Positions 46,664 to 59,472 of a stretch of 64,000 nucleotides of DNA are shown piece after piece. Position 1 is the stretch's first letter, and each line of letters opens with the position of its first letter. The position numbers and the translations under genes are program-made. Origin of the DNA: Ruegeria sp. THAF33 (GTDB lineage Bacteria > Pseudomonadota > Alphaproteobacteria > Rhodobacterales > Rhodobacteraceae); the NCBI RefSeq assembly GCF_009363615.1, contig NZ_CP045385.1, positions 496,001-560,000 of the forward strand. The letters run 5' to 3'. A model generated the notes under the pieces. It had not been told where the DNA came from and ran no database searches. It saw nothing but the letters and a program-made list of their open reading frames with translations.

Positions 46664-47086
46664 ATGGCCACGAAAATCCTGCTGCCCATTGATCACACCG
46701 ACGACCGCTCGTGGAAGCTGGCCCTGCCGACCGCCTTGGAACAGGCAAAATTCTACGGTGCCGAACTGCATGCGGTTGCCGTCATCCCCGAGATCATCCA
46801 GCTGCCAAACCTGCCCGCCAACTATGGTGCCGGCGCAAAGGACCACGTGCGGGGTGCGGTTCAGGCGATTCTGGATCATGCCAAGGCTTCCGACGTGCCG
46901 GTCCATGTCGAAGAAGGCAGTGTTTACCGCGAAATCCTGAAGCTTGCCTACAAGGAAGGCTTTGATCTGATCGTCATGGCATCGACCAAGGGCGATTTCC
47001 CGAACTATGAGATTGGCCCGAACCTGGCCCGTGTCGTGCGCAATGCGCATTGCACCGTCATGGTCGTCCGCGACCAGTCCCGCTGA
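46664..47086 (+). CDS. Universal stress protein (UspA family)
   Basis: The 140-residue protein has the opening strand ILLPIDHTDDRSW and the C-terminal ATP-binding pattern DLIVMASTKGDFPNYEIGPNLARVVRNAHCTVMVV. The ATG was preferred over the preceding GTG for spacing from GAGGAG. It lies between the transporter and gcvT; its role is unknown. Confidence 0.9.
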   Translation: MATKILLPIDHTDDRSWKLALPTALEQAKFYGAELHAVAVIPEIIQLPNLPANYGAGAKDHVRGAVQAILDHAKASDVPVHVEEGSVYREILKLAYKEGFDLIVMASTKGDFPNYEIGPNLARVVRNAHCTVMVVRDQSR

Positions 47087-47102
47087 TTGAAAGGTTGAAG
47101 AA

Positions 47103-48197
47103 ATGACCACACCGAAGCGCACGCCGTTGTATGACCTTCACGTCGAGCTTGGCGGCAAGATGGTTGATTTTGCGGGTTGGGAGATGCCTGTTCAGTATCC
47201 TTTGGGGATCATGGGGGAGCATAAGCAGTGCCGGGAGAAGGCGGCGGTGTTTGATGTGTCTCACATGGGTCAGGTGATCCTGCGCGGTGAGAATGTGGGT
47301 GAGAAGCTGGAAGCTTTGTGCCCGCAGGCCTATGCGACGCTGAAGGAAGGCAAGGCGCGTTACGGGTTCTTCACCAATGCCGAAGGCGGGATCATGGATG
47401 ATCTGATCGTGTCGAATGCGGGGGATCACTATTTTGTGGTGGTGAACGCGGCGCTGCGCCATCAGGACATTCCGCATATGAAAGCGAACCTTGACGGCGT
47501 CGACGTGACCGAGATCTTCGACCGTGCGCTGGTTGCGGTCCAAGGTCCTGCGGCGGAAAACGTGGTGGGGGAACTCTGCCCTGCCGCCCGCGACCTGAAG
47601 TTCATGGAAACCACCGTGGCCGATATCAACGGTGTCGAGTGCCGCATCTCGCGGCTGGGCTATACCGGCGAGGACGGGTACGAGATCTCGATCCCCGAGG
47701 ACAAGGCGATCGAGATCACACAGGCCTTCCTGGCGCATGAGGATTGCGAGGCCGCCGGTCTGGGCGCGCGCGACAGCCTGCGGCTTGAGGCGGGGCTGTG
47801 CCTTTATGGCAATGACATCGACCAGAGCACCTCGCCGATTGAGGCCTCGTTGGCCTGGGCGATCCAGAAGCGCCGCAAGGAAGAAGGTGGTTTTCCGGGT
47901 GCGGAGCGTATCCAGCGCGAACTGGCCGAGGGCGCATCGCGCAAGCTGGTGGGCATCAAGCCCGACGGCCGCGCGCCGGCGCGTCAGGGCGTGGAAGTGC
48001 AATGCCTTGAGGGCAACAGCATCGGTCAGATCACCTCGGGCAGCTTTGGCCCGACGGTGGGTGGCCCGATCGCGATGGGCTATGTGTCCGCGGGCCATGG
48101 CGCGCCGGGCGAGAAGGTGAACCTGATCATCCGGGGCAAGGCGCAACCGGCGCAGATCGTGGCGCTGCCCTTCGTCAAACAGAATTACAAGCGTTGA
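47103..48197 (+). CDS. gcvT: Glycine cleavage T protein (aminomethyltransferase)
   Basis: The 364-residue folate-dependent enzyme has the opening LYDLHVELGGKMVDFAGWEMP, FDVSHMGQVILRG and SRLGYTGEDGYEISI. It moves the methylene group from the H protein to THF and releases ammonia. The first few hundred bases use more T- and G-ending codons than the rest of the operon, a local composition oddity. gcvH follows closely. Confidence 0.97.
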   Translation: MTTPKRTPLYDLHVELGGKMVDFAGWEMPVQYPLGIMGEHKQCREKAAVFDVSHMGQVILRGENVGEKLEALCPQAYATLKEGKARYGFFTNAEGGIMDDLIVSNAGDHYFVVVNAALRHQDIPHMKANLDGVDVTEIFDRALVAVQGPAAENVVGELCPAARDLKFMETTVADINGVECRISRLGYTGEDGYEISIPEDKAIEITQAFLAHEDCEAAGLGARDSLRLEAGLCLYGNDIDQSTSPIEASLAWAIQKRRKEEGGFPGAERIQRELAEGASRKLVGIKPDGRAPARQGVEVQCLEGNSIGQITSGSFGPTVGGPIAMGYVSAGHGAPGEKVNLIIRGKAQPAQIVALPFVKQNYKR

Positions 48198-48214
48198 AGT
48201 CAGGAGAGAGAGAC

Positions 48215-48580
48215 ATGGCAACCTATTATTCCGAAGAGCATGAATGGCTGAGCGTCGAAGGCGACACCGCCACGCTGGGCATCACCAAACACGCGGCTGA
48301 ACAGCTGGGTGAGGTGGTCTTCGTCGAGCAGCAGGAAGCGGGCGACGAGTTCGAGAAAGACGGCGAGATCGGTGTGATCGAATCCGTCAAGGCGGCCTCG
48401 GAACTCTATGCACCGGTCGATGGTGAGATCGTCGAGGTGAACGAGGCGCTGGCCGACAATCCCGGCGCGCTGAACGAAGACCCCGAGGGCGAGGCCTGGA
48501 TCTACAAGATCAAGATCAGTGACGCGTCGCAGCTCGAGGATCTGATGGACGAAGCCGGATACAAGGCCTTCATCGGGTAA
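48215..48580 (+). CDS. gcvH: Glycine cleavage H protein
   Basis: The 121-residue lipoyl carrier has the lipoylated lysine in ESVKAASELYAP and the usual opening HEWLSVEGDTATLGITKHA. It shuttles the aminomethyl group between P, T and L proteins. GAGAGAGA precedes the ATG. Confidence 0.97.
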   Translation: MATYYSEEHEWLSVEGDTATLGITKHAAEQLGEVVFVEQQEAGDEFEKDGEIGVIESVKAASELYAPVDGEIVEVNEALADNPGALNEDPEGEAWIYKIKISDASQLEDLMDEAGYKAFIG

Positions 48581-48759
48581 ACCCGGCGGCGGGTCCTTGC
48601 GCGGATCCACCTCTTCATCTTTCACTCGGAGCCGCTGATTTGGGGCTCCGCCCGTTCGGGCCTGAAACTGTCCCCCGGACAGTTTCCAAGACGGCCCTTA
48701 CCCCCGCCGGAGGCTCCCGCAGCCTCCGCCGGCCCTGACCTATCCATGGGAGCGCTGCA
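48581..48759. repeat. Three consecutive inverted repeats between gcvH and gcvP
   Basis: The 179-base gap holds three hairpins. Arms CGGAGCC/GGCTCCG span 48627-48650. A perfect 10-base repeat, GAAACTGTCC/GGACAGTTTC with a three-base loop, spans 48664-48686. A GCCGGAGGCT-type stem spans 48706-48733. The layout resembles REP-like intergenic elements and may tune gcvP expression relative to gcvTH. Confidence 0.55.
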
Positions 48760-51615
<2,856 letters not shown>

Positions 51616-51630
51616 GGAACCGGGCGTAGC

Positions 51631-51695
51631 AATCCGCGGTTTGCTCTGGCGGATTGAAATCCGAAAATGAGGGCAGCGTCCAGCGAGGCGCTGCC
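51631..51695 (+). terminator. Hairpins after gcvP
   Basis: Two inverted repeats follow gcvP: AATCCGC/GCGGATT (51631-51655, 11-base loop) and GGCAGCG/CGCTGCC (51672-51695). One or both may end the gcv transcript. No T run follows, so the call is tentative. Confidence 0.4.
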
Positions 51696-51719
51696 TCTCG
51701 TCAATTCGATGGAGGAACA

Positions 51720-52721
51720 ATGAAACACTATGTCCTCGCAAATGATCGCGCCGACCTGGCAAAGACCGGGCCGGAGGTGCCCGAAAGAATAAAATACATC
51801 GATGTTATCCTCAGCGACACGCGGGCGCTGGCATCGGCTGAGATCGTCGTCGAGTTCTATCACGCTCTGAACAGCCTGGTCGAAAACTGCTCTTACGTCG
51901 TCAATCTCCGGGTGTCCGGAAATGACTCGGTCGGCGGACCTCTTTATTGGGCAGGTCGGACGGCAATATTCTGGGGCGATCTGGAGAACAACTGGGACGT
52001 CTCTGGTTCGCGCAGAAGCTGGATTTCGCAAGTTCTCAACCTGTCTTCAAGGACCGTTCTGGTAGGGGGAGCTGTCCTGTTGCTGGTGCAACTGGGCAGA
52101 GCAGGCCGAAACATCGTTGCGGTTCACCCGAACTTTGCCGCGGCCGCGCTGGAAAGCGGATTGGAAAGCTGCGGTGCGGCAACCCATCTGGCCGCCGACG
52201 GGCACCCCCACAGCGCGACCAGCAGACTGAGCGCGTTGCGGTTGTTGTCCGAATTCGTGTCCATGGATCACGGAGAGCATATAGCGGACGCATTGCGCAG
52301 CTATATCGGCCTGACCGAACCTACGCAAAAACACGAAAGCAGGTTGGCCGCCCGGTTGGTACACAGGGCAAAAGGCGATCTTCTGGTGGTGCGCACTTTG
52401 GATGCGATGCAGGAGAACATCGAAGATCCTCTCACGATCTCGGACCTTTCCCGTTTGCTCAAAACCTCGACGCGTCAACTGCAACGACGGTTCCTGGGCA
52501 AAACCGGAGCAAAGCTTCTTTCCACGTACAAGGAGCTTCGTCTGGAACGGGCGCAGAACCTGTTGCAGTTCACGAACATGTCGCAGATCGAAATCTCGGC
52601 AGCCACCGGTTTTTCATCGCCCGTCGCTTTGAAACGTGCGTTTCAACGCTGCTACAAAACCAGCCCGGATGATGTGCGGGACCGTCGGTTCATGGGGTCA
52701 ATGGCGCCGGAAGGATCCTAA
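51720..52721 (+). CDS. GlxA-type AraC-family regulator
   Basis: The 333-residue protein has an N-terminal alpha/beta domain of the amidotransferase-like type (YIDVILSDTRALASAEIVVEF, SSRTVLVGGAVLLLVQLGRAG) and a C-terminal AraC DNA-binding domain (TISDLSRLLKTSTRQLQRRF, QIEISAATGFSSPVALKRAF). GATGGAGGAACA precedes the ATG. It lies between the gcv and serine-cycle operons and may regulate either; the ligand is unknown. Confidence 0.85.
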   Translation: MKHYVLANDRADLAKTGPEVPERIKYIDVILSDTRALASAEIVVEFYHALNSLVENCSYVVNLRVSGNDSVGGPLYWAGRTAIFWGDLENNWDVSGSRRSWISQVLNLSSRTVLVGGAVLLLVQLGRAGRNIVAVHPNFAAAALESGLESCGAATHLAADGHPHSATSRLSALRLLSEFVSMDHGEHIADALRSYIGLTEPTQKHESRLAARLVHRAKGDLLVVRTLDAMQENIEDPLTISDLSRLLKTSTRQLQRRFLGKTGAKLLSTYKELRLERAQNLLQFTNMSQIEISAATGFSSPVALKRAFQRCYKTSPDDVRDRRFMGSMAPEGS

Positions 52722-52755
52722 CACTTCTTCGGCGTCCGCAACGGGCGATGACATC

Positions 52756-52776
52756 GCGTGGGCAGTTTGCCCACGC
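52756..52776. terminator. Perfect hairpin between convergent araC and mcl genes
   Basis: GCGTGGGCA and TGCCCACGC are perfect 9-base arms with a three-base loop, 35 bases after the AraC gene stop and 15 before the end of mcl on the other strand. It probably ends transcription from both sides. Confidence 0.7.
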
Positions 52777-52790
52777 AACTTTGGTTTGGT

Positions 52791-53768
52791 TCACGCCGCA
52801 GCAATCTGGCTGGCCTTTTCCACCAGCACTTCGGCCTGACGGATTGAGGCGTAATCTATCAGCCGGCCGTCCAGTGAAACGGCGCCTTTTCCGTCTGCCT
52901 CGGCCTCGGCCATGGCAACAAGAATGCGCTGCGCCTTGTTGACCTCGGCGTCGGACGGCGACATCACCTCGTTCGCCAGCGCGATCTGGCTTGGATGAAT
53001 GGCCCATTTGCCCTCGCAACCCAGAACGGCGGCACGTTTTGCGGCGGCCTTGTAACCGTCCGGGTCCTGAAAATCGCCAAAAGGCCCATCAATCGGACGC
53101 AGCCCGTTGGCGCGCGCCGCAACCACCATGCGGGCCAGAGCATAATGCCACATGTCACCCCAATGGGACTGGCGACCGCCCTCGGGGTCCGCATCGGTCA
53201 AAACAGAGTAGTCCGGGTTCACACCACCGATGATCGTGGTGCGCGCACGGGTCGAGGCCGCATAGTCGGCCACGCCGAAGTGCAGGCTTTCATTGCGCTT
53301 TGATGCTGCCGCAATCTCACTGACATTCTGCATGCCAAGCGCGGTTTCGATGATGTGCTCGAACCCGATCCGTTTTTTGCAACCCTTGGCGTCTTCGATC
53401 TGGGTCACCAGCATATCGACGGCATAGACATCCGCAGCAGTTCCGACCTTGGGGATCATGATCAGGTCCAGCCGCTCACCCGCTTGTTCGACCACATCGA
53501 CGACGTCGCGGTACATGTAATGCGTGTCCAGACCGTTGATCCGAACCGACATGGTCTTGTTGCCCCAATCGATATCGTTCAGCGCCTGAATGATGTTCCT
53601 GCGGGCCTGTTCCTTTTCATCCGGTGCAACCGCGTCTTCCAGATCAAGGAAAATGACGTCTACATCGGATTTGGCTGCCTTTTCGAACATTCCGGGTTGG
53701 CTGCCGGGCACGGCCAATTCACTTCGGTTCAGTCGGGCTGGGGCTTGGTCAATGGAATGAAAGCTCAT
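52791..53768 (-). CDS. mcl: L-malyl-CoA/beta-methylmalyl-CoA lyase (CitE family)
   Basis: The 325-residue TIM-barrel protein of the CitE/HpcH family has LNRSELAVPGSQPGMFEKAA, VIFLDLEDAVAPDEKEQARRN (magnesium and CoA site) and HFGVADYAASTRAR. It is the size of Mcl1 in Rhodobacter. It cleaves malyl-CoA to acetyl-CoA and glyoxylate, closing the serine cycle whose other enzymes precede it in this operon. It may also serve an ethylmalonyl-CoA route. Confidence 0.9.
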   Translation of the reverse strand: MSFHSIDQAPARLNRSELAVPGSQPGMFEKAAKSDVDVIFLDLEDAVAPDEKEQARRNIIQALNDIDWGNKTMSVRINGLDTHYMYRDVVDVVEQAGERLDLIMIPKVGTAADVYAVDMLVTQIEDAKGCKKRIGFEHIIETALGMQNVSEIAAASKRNESLHFGVADYAASTRARTTIIGGVNPDYSVLTDADPEGGRQSHWGDMWHYALARMVVAARANGLRPIDGPFGDFQDPDGYKAAAKRAAVLGCEGKWAIHPSQIALANEVMSPSDAEVNKAQRILVAMAEAEADGKGAVSLDGRLIDYASIRQAEVLVEKASQIAAA

Positions 53769-53786
53769 GGGTTCGGGTCCTTCGTC

Positions 53787-55082
53787 TTACAGGTTCGGAT
53801 AGATCGGGAAGCGTGCACAGAGGTCTGCGACTTCGGCCTTGACCTTGGCCTCGACGGCGCCGTTGCCGTCTTCGCCATTGGCGGCCAGGCCGTCGACCAC
53901 TTCGATGATCCAGTCTGCGATCTGGCGGAATTCGACCTCGCCGAAGCCGCGGGTGGTGCCGGCGGGCGACCCCAGACGGATGCCCGACGTGATGGTCGGC
54001 TTTTCGGGGTCAAACGGCACGCCGTTCTTGTTGCAGGTGATATGCGCGCGACCCAAGGCTTTCTCGGTGGCGTTGCCCTTGACGCCTTTGGGGCGCAGGT
54101 CGACCAGCACCACATGGGTGTCGGTGCCGTGGGTCACCGTGTCCAGACCGCCCTTGATCAGCTGATCCGACAGTGCCTGGGCGTTGGTGATCACCTGCTT
54201 GACATAGTCCTTGAACTCGGGCCGCAGCGCCTCGCCGAAGGCCACGGCCTTGGCCGCGATCACATGCATCAGCGGGCCGCCTTGAATGCCGGGGAAGATG
54301 GCCGAGTTCACTTTCTTGGCGATATCTTCATCATTGGTCAGGATCATGCCGCCGCGCGGGCCGCGCAGGGTCTTGTGCGTGGTGGTGGTGGCCACATGCG
54401 CATGCGGGAACGGGCTGGGATGCTCGCCGGCCGCGACCAGACCGGCGAAATGCGCCATGTCCACGTGCAGATAGGCACCGACCATGTCGGCGATCTGACG
54501 CATGCGGGCAAAGTCGATCTGGCGCGGGATGGCCGAACCGCCGGCGATGATCAGCTTGGGCTGGTGTTCCTTCGCCAGCGCTTCGACCTGATCGTAATCC
54601 AGCATGTTGTCCTGCTGGCGCACGCCGTATTGCACCGCGTTGAACCACTTGCCCGACTGGTTCGGGCGCGCGCCGTGGGTCAGGTGACCGCCCGCATCCA
54701 GGCTCATGCCCAGAATGGTGTCTCCGGGCTCGATCAGCGCCTGGAACACACCCTGGTTGGCCTGAGAGCCCGAGTTCGGCTGCACGTTCGCAAAGCCGCA
54801 GCCAAACAGTTCTTTGGCCCGGTCGATGGCCAGGTTTTCGGCGATGTCGACGAACTGGCAGCCGCCATAGTAGCGGCGGCCGGGATAGCCTTCGGCGTAT
54901 TTGTTGGTCATCACCGAGCCCTGCGCCTCCATCACGGCGGCAGAGACGATGTTCTCGGACGCGATCAGCTCGATCTCGTCGCGCTGACGACCCAGTTCCG
55001 ACGTGATCGAGCCAAAAAGCTCGGGATCACGATCAGAAAGGGACTGGGTGAAAAATCCGTCTGAACGGTGCAGGGCATTCAC
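53787..55082 (-). CDS. glyA: Serine hydroxymethyltransferase, serine-cycle copy
   Basis: The 431-residue protein is a paralogue of the 41580 gene, with [33 protein letters not shown] and the PLP lysine in [13 protein letters not shown]. It starts with GTG behind an AGGAG site. Placed between hprA and mcl, it probably makes serine from glycine and C1-THF in the assimilation direction. Confidence 0.95.
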   Translation of the reverse strand: MNALHRSDGFFTQSLSDRDPELFGSITSELGRQRDEIELIASENIVSAAVMEAQGSVMTNKYAEGYPGRRYYGGCQFVDIAENLAIDRAKELFGCGFANVQPNSGSQANQGVFQALIEPGDTILGMSLDAGGHLTHGARPNQSGKWFNAVQYGVRQQDNMLDYDQVEALAKEHQPKLIIAGGSAIPRQIDFARMRQIADMVGAYLHVDMAHFAGLVAAGEHPSPFPHAHVATTTTHKTLRGPRGGMILTNDEDIAKKVNSAIFPGIQGGPLMHVIAAKAVAFGEALRPEFKDYVKQVITNAQALSDQLIKGGLDTVTHGTDTHVVLVDLRPKGVKGNATEKALGRAHITCNKNGVPFDPEKPTITSGIRLGSPAGTTRGFGEVEFRQIADWIIEVVDGLAANGEDGNGAVEAKVKAEVADLCARFPIYPNL

Positions 55083-55160
55083 TGGTCATATCTCCTAATT
55101 GAGGAACGCAACGCAGCCACGGCTGCGTTGGACGCCATTGCGTGATGTTTGAAGGTGGCC

Positions 55161-56132
55161 TCAGATCACGCGGTCCCGAGGTTCGCGGCCTTCGAAGAAA
55201 TCGCTCAGGTTGTCGAGAACCCGAAACCCCATCGCCTCGCGCGCTTCGCGGGTTGCGCTGCCCAGATGCGGCAGCATGACGAGGTTGTCGCATTGCAACA
55301 GATCCGGGCTGATACGCGGTTCACCATCGAATACATCCAATGCAGCGCCGCCGATCATGTCGAACATCAATGCCTGGATCAGCGCCCATTCATCGATCAC
55401 TTCGCCTCGTGCGGTGTTGATCAGAAATGCGTCAGGCTTCATCAGGCCAAGTCTGCGCGAATTGATCAGATGGCGGTTGGCTGCGCCGCCCGGACAGTGC
55501 AGTGAAACGAAGTCACATTGCGGCAGCAGGTCATCAATGGTGTCCACCTGTCTTGCGTTGCATCCGGCGAGAACATCGGGCGATACGGCGCTACGGTTGT
55601 AAACCAGCACGTCCATGCCGAACCCGTGATGCGCACGGCGGGCCATCTCCTGTCCGATGCGGCCATATCCGATGATGCCCAGTGTCTTGCCGCTGACCTT
55701 GGTTCCGACCAGATGCGTGGGCCGCCATCCTGTCCACTGACCTGCACGCAACTCGCGTTCGCCCTCACCCGCCCGACGCGCCACCATCAACAGCAGCGTC
55801 ATGGCGATATCGGCGGTGCATTCGGACAGAACGTCGGGCGTGTTGGTCACGGTCATACCCAACTCGCGTGCCAAGGGCTCGCAGATATGGCTGTAGCCGA
55901 CGCCGTAATTGGCAAGGATTTTCGTCTGCACACCCGGCACATCCAGTGCCTCGGCGCTCAGCGTGTCCGTTACGGTGGGCAGCACGGCGTCATAGGATTT
56001 CAACGCTTGCCGGATTTCAGCCGGGGACATGGGTTTGTCGCCGGTGTTCAATACGGTGTTGTAGTTCTCGGCCAGCTGCGCCTCGACGGCAGCAGGCCAG
56101 CGACGGGTAACCAGAACCGAAGGTTTGACCAT
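55161..56132 (-). CDS. hprA: Hydroxypyruvate/glyoxylate reductase (D-2-hydroxyacid dehydrogenase)
   Basis: The 323-residue NAD(P)-dependent enzyme has the dinucleotide motif LGIIGYGRIGQEMARRA, active-site arginine region NTARGEVIDEWALI and catalytic histidine in LPHLGSATREARE. In a serine-cycle operon it reduces hydroxypyruvate to glycerate. The ATG overlaps the mtkB stop (TGATG); a GTG one codon earlier is less likely. Confidence 0.9.
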   Translation of the reverse strand: MVKPSVLVTRRWPAAVEAQLAENYNTVLNTGDKPMSPAEIRQALKSYDAVLPTVTDTLSAEALDVPGVQTKILANYGVGYSHICEPLARELGMTVTNTPDVLSECTADIAMTLLLMVARRAGEGERELRAGQWTGWRPTHLVGTKVSGKTLGIIGYGRIGQEMARRAHHGFGMDVLVYNRSAVSPDVLAGCNARQVDTIDDLLPQCDFVSLHCPGGAANRHLINSRRLGLMKPDAFLINTARGEVIDEWALIQALMFDMIGGAALDVFDGEPRISPDLLQCDNLVMLPHLGSATREAREAMGFRVLDNLSDFFEGREPRDRVI

Positions 56133-57019
56133 CACGCAGCCTCCATCACGCTGGCGATCGTCTCACCGATCACGGCAGGGTTTTCGGCCACGGTGACACC
56201 TGCGGCGGACAGGATCTCGACCTTTTCGCTGGCGCTTTCGCCGAAGGCCGAGATGATCGCACCCGCGTGCCCCATGGTACGGCCTTTCGGAGCGGTCAGA
56301 CCGGCGACATAGGCGATCACGGGTTTGGAGATGTGGTCGCGGATATATTCGGCGGCTTCCGCTTCCTGCGGGCCTCCGATTTCGCCGATCATGGCGATGA
56401 CATGCGTGTCTTCGTCGTCTTCAAACCGTTGAAGGATGTCCTTGAAGGACGATCCGTTGATCGGGTCGCCCCCGATTCCGACACTGGTCGAAACGCCGAT
56501 CCCGCGCTCTTTCAACTGGGCCGCCGCCTCATATCCCAATGTCCCCGAACGGCCGATGATCCCTACATGTCCGGGAAGATAGATATGCCCCGGCATGATG
56601 CCCAACAACGCCTTTCCGGGCGAGATGGTGCCGGCGCAATTCGGACCGGTCAGAACCATGCGTTTCTCTTTCGGATAGCGATACATGTACCGTTTCACCC
56701 GGATCATGTCCTGTGCCGGAATGCCGTCGGTGATGCAGACGCAATAGCGGATGCCCGCATCGGCGGCCTCCATGATGGAATCCGCCGCAAACGGGGGCGG
56801 CACGAAGACCAGGCTGGCATCGGCGCCGGTGGCTTCGACGGCCTGTTTGACGGTGTCAAAAACCGGAACGCCTTCGACGGTTTCGCCCCCCTTGCCCGGC
56901 ACGACGCCACCCACCACGTTCGTGCCATAGTTCAACATGTCCTTGGTGTGGAACCGCGCCATGCGCCCGGTGATGCCCTGCACGATGACACGCGTGTCAC
57001 GATCGAGAAGAATGCTCAT
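56132..57019 (-). CDS. mtkB: Malate-CoA ligase alpha subunit (malate thiokinase)
   Basis: The 295-residue protein resembles SucD: the CoA-binding domain VIVQGITGRMARFHTKDML and the phospho-histidine in TMGHAGAIIS. Pairing with mtkA and the serine-cycle setting favour malate thiokinase over succinyl-CoA synthetase. The ATG overlaps the mtkA stop by one base (TAATG). Confidence 0.88.
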   Translation of the reverse strand: MSILLDRDTRVIVQGITGRMARFHTKDMLNYGTNVVGGVVPGKGGETVEGVPVFDTVKQAVEATGADASLVFVPPPFAADSIMEAADAGIRYCVCITDGIPAQDMIRVKRYMYRYPKEKRMVLTGPNCAGTISPGKALLGIMPGHIYLPGHVGIIGRSGTLGYEAAAQLKERGIGVSTSVGIGGDPINGSSFKDILQRFEDDEDTHVIAMIGEIGGPQEAEAAEYIRDHISKPVIAYVAGLTAPKGRTMGHAGAIISAFGESASEKVEILSAAGVTVAENPAVIGETIASVMEAA

Positions 57020-58215
57020 TACACAACCCTCATTTTGGTGCCCTGAGTAAGGTCGTTTTTCCACGCGCCCACAGCGCGTTCTGCCGCCTCCATCAGCGTC
57101 GTGGCGCGAATGATCGGCAGTCCGGATTTGGCCAGGATCTTCTGGCCTTCTTCGACATTCGTTCCGGCCAGCCGCACAACGACGGGAATATCGAGGTCAA
57201 GTTCCTTCAACGCCTGAACGACACCTTCAGCCACCCAGTCGCAGCGGTTGATACCGGCGAAGATGTTGACCAGAATGGCCTGAACATTGTCATCCGACAG
57301 GACCAGCCGGAACGCCTTGGCCACCCGTTCAGGCGACGCGCCACCGCCGATGTCGAGGAAATTTGCAGGCTCACCGCCTGCCAGCTTGATCGTGTCCATG
57401 GTGGCCATCGCCAGACCGGCCCCGTTGACGATGCAACCGATGTTGCCGTCAAGCCCGACATAAGACAGCCCGCGATCCGCAGCGCGGCTTTCGCGCGGGT
57501 CTTCCTGGCTTTTGTCGCGCAGTTCGGCAATCTGCGGGTGGCGGAACAGGGCGTTGTCGTCAAAGCTCATCTTGGCATCCAGCGCCAGCACCCGATCATC
57601 ACCGGTGATGACCAGCGGGTTGATTTCAACCATCGTGGCGTCGAGATTGCTGAAGGCGGCATAACAGCCCTGCAACGTCCGCACCATTTGCTGGATCAGT
57701 TTGGCTTCAACCCCAAGATTGAAGGCGATTTCACGTGCCTGAAACTCCTGAAGCCCGACGGCCGGTTCCACGATGGACCTGACAATGCTGTCGGGGCGGT
57801 CGGCCGAGATATCTTCGATCTCCATCCCGCCTTCGGACGAGGCGACGATCATCACCCGCTGGCTGGAGCGATCCAGAACAAAGCCAAGGTAGATTTCCCG
57901 GTCAATCGGCACTGCGGCTTCGACGTAGACACGATAGATGCCTTTGCCTTCAGGACCTGTCTGATGCGTCACCAGTTTGCGACCGAACAGATCATCGCAA
58001 GCCTTGTAGATTTCGTTTTCGCTGGTGCAGAGCTTGACCCCTCCGGCCTTGCCGCGCCCGCCTGCATGGACCTGCGCCTTGACAATCCATTTGTCGCCAC
58101 CCAGTTCGCGCGCCCGGTAGGCCGCCTGTTCAGGACTGTAGGCAAGCGCGCCCGCAGGCACGTCGACACCGAATTTCGAAAGGACTTCTTTCGCCTGGTA
58201 TTCGTGGATATCCAT
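57019..58215 (-). CDS. mtkA: Malate-CoA ligase beta subunit (malate thiokinase)
   Basis: The 398-residue ATP-grasp protein of SucC type has [40 protein letters not shown], and the C-terminal [20 protein letters not shown]. With MtkB it makes malyl-CoA from malate, ATP and CoA. The assignment is by neighbours, since SucC looks alike. Confidence 0.88.
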   Translation of the reverse strand: MDIHEYQAKEVLSKFGVDVPAGALAYSPEQAAYRARELGGDKWIVKAQVHAGGRGKAGGVKLCTSENEIYKACDDLFGRKLVTHQTGPEGKGIYRVYVEAAVPIDREIYLGFVLDRSSQRVMIVASSEGGMEIEDISADRPDSIVRSIVEPAVGLQEFQAREIAFNLGVEAKLIQQMVRTLQGCYAAFSNLDATMVEINPLVITGDDRVLALDAKMSFDDNALFRHPQIAELRDKSQEDPRESRAADRGLSYVGLDGNIGCIVNGAGLAMATMDTIKLAGGEPANFLDIGGGASPERVAKAFRLVLSDDNVQAILVNIFAGINRCDWVAEGVVQALKELDLDIPVVVRLAGTNVEEGQKILAKSGLPIIRATTLMEAAERAVGAWKNDLTQGTKMRVV

Positions 58216-58230
58216 CTGATGCGCTCCTGT

Positions 58231-59472
58231 TTAAGCAGCTATTGAAGTGCCGTAACGGCTTTCCAGCAGAGCTTCGATCGCGTCTTGATCGACCTCTCCG
58301 CCCAGCTCACGAATGGCTTCGGCGAATAGGCGCACGATCCGGCTGACGGCCTCGCGATTCAATTGATTGAGGATGCCGATGCGAACCTGCACCGGTTCGC
58401 TCAAGGTGGGCCAGATGCCAAACCCGCGGGCGCGGCAGTTCTGCACCAGTTCCATCTCGCGGCCAGAAAGCGCGGAAGGCAGGTTGAGCACGATCAGGCT
58501 GGGCATGTCCGAGGTGACCTCGCACCCCATCTCGGTCACCGCGTCCCGAAGAACCTTTTCATGCGTCCGGTAAGACATCGACCGCTTGGCCAGACCTTCC
58601 TGCAAGGTCAGGCGCAATGACTCGTGGAATGCCGCAACCGCATATCCGGAATGGGTCCGGTGATAGGTGCCCTTTTCCACGTCCTGCCCCTCGACGATGC
58701 CCCAGTGGCGTGCCTCGAAGATCGGATTGTGCACGTAGGTATAGGCACCTGTGGATTTCAGACCCTCGATATAGGCATCGGCAAAGCTGACAGGGGCATA
58801 GGTCAGCGGCAGGCAGCACAGGCCTTTCTGCGGACAGGATGCCCAGCCTGCCACACCCGGATAGTCATCGATCGCAAAGTCTTCGACACCCAGTGACGAG
58901 ACCGCATCGATCAGCCCCATGGCGCCATGACGTTCACACGCCTCCGAGAAACCGCGTAGATCGTTCACCCTGCCCGATCCGGTTTCCCAATGCGCCATGA
59001 AGGCCCATTTCGGCTTGTGCTCGGCCAGAGTCGCTTCAACCAGTTCAGCCGTCACCGGCTGGCCATGAGGAACGTCGACCACCGTGACACTCGCCGCCTG
59101 TGGGTCAAGCGGGCTGACCGCGTGCTCGGCGGGCGTTGCCGCCTTGATCCGCAGCGTCAACGCGTCGATCCCCGAAAATGTGCCGTTGGTGAAGGCCACA
59201 ACCTTGTCACCGGGCATGACGGCCGAGAACATGGTGTCCAGAGCGCTCCATCCGGTACCCGCGACAGCGAAAGTGTAAGCGTTCCGTGTGCCCCAGATTT
59301 TCCGCAGCATGTGCTTGCATTCGATCATGCCCCTGAGGACATCGCCTTGCATGTGATCGGCGACACCTGCGCCGGCGAAGGCTTTCAGGACACGCACATC
59401 CGTGTTCCCCGGCCCCGGCCCTGCGGCAAGGGTCTCGGGAATTTCGAGCGGAGGGAAAATCTGAAAGGTCAT
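58231..59472 (-). CDS. sgaA: Serine-glyoxylate aminotransferase
   Basis: The 413-residue PLP class V aminotransferase has GPGNTDVRVLKAFAGAGVADHM, YTFAVAGTGWSALDTMFSAVM and the PLP lysine in WASCPQKGLCCLPL. It converts serine and glyoxylate to hydroxypyruvate and glycine. It is the first gene of the serine-cycle operon, divergent from the LuxR regulator. Confidence 0.93.
   Translation of the reverse strand: MTFQIFPPLEIPETLAAGPGPGNTDVRVLKAFAGAGVADHMQGDVLRGMIECKHMLRKIWGTRNAYTFAVAGTGWSALDTMFSAVMPGDKVVAFTNGTFSGIDALTLRIKAATPAEHAVSPLDPQAASVTVVDVPHGQPVTAELVEATLAEHKPKWAFMAHWETGSGRVNDLRGFSEACERHGAMGLIDAVSSLGVEDFAIDDYPGVAGWASCPQKGLCCLPLTYAPVSFADAYIEGLKSTGAYTYVHNPIFEARHWGIVEGQDVEKGTYHRTHSGYAVAAFHESLRLTLQEGLAKRSMSYRTHEKVLRDAVTEMGCEVTSDMPSLIVLNLPSALSGREMELVQNCRARGFGIWPTLSEPVQVRIGILNQLNREAVSRIVRLFAEAIRELGGEVDQDAIEALLESRYGTSIAA

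Noticed and set aside
53355..55064. 569-codon plus-strand open frame
   Set aside because: It is antisense to mcl and glyA, both clear genes.
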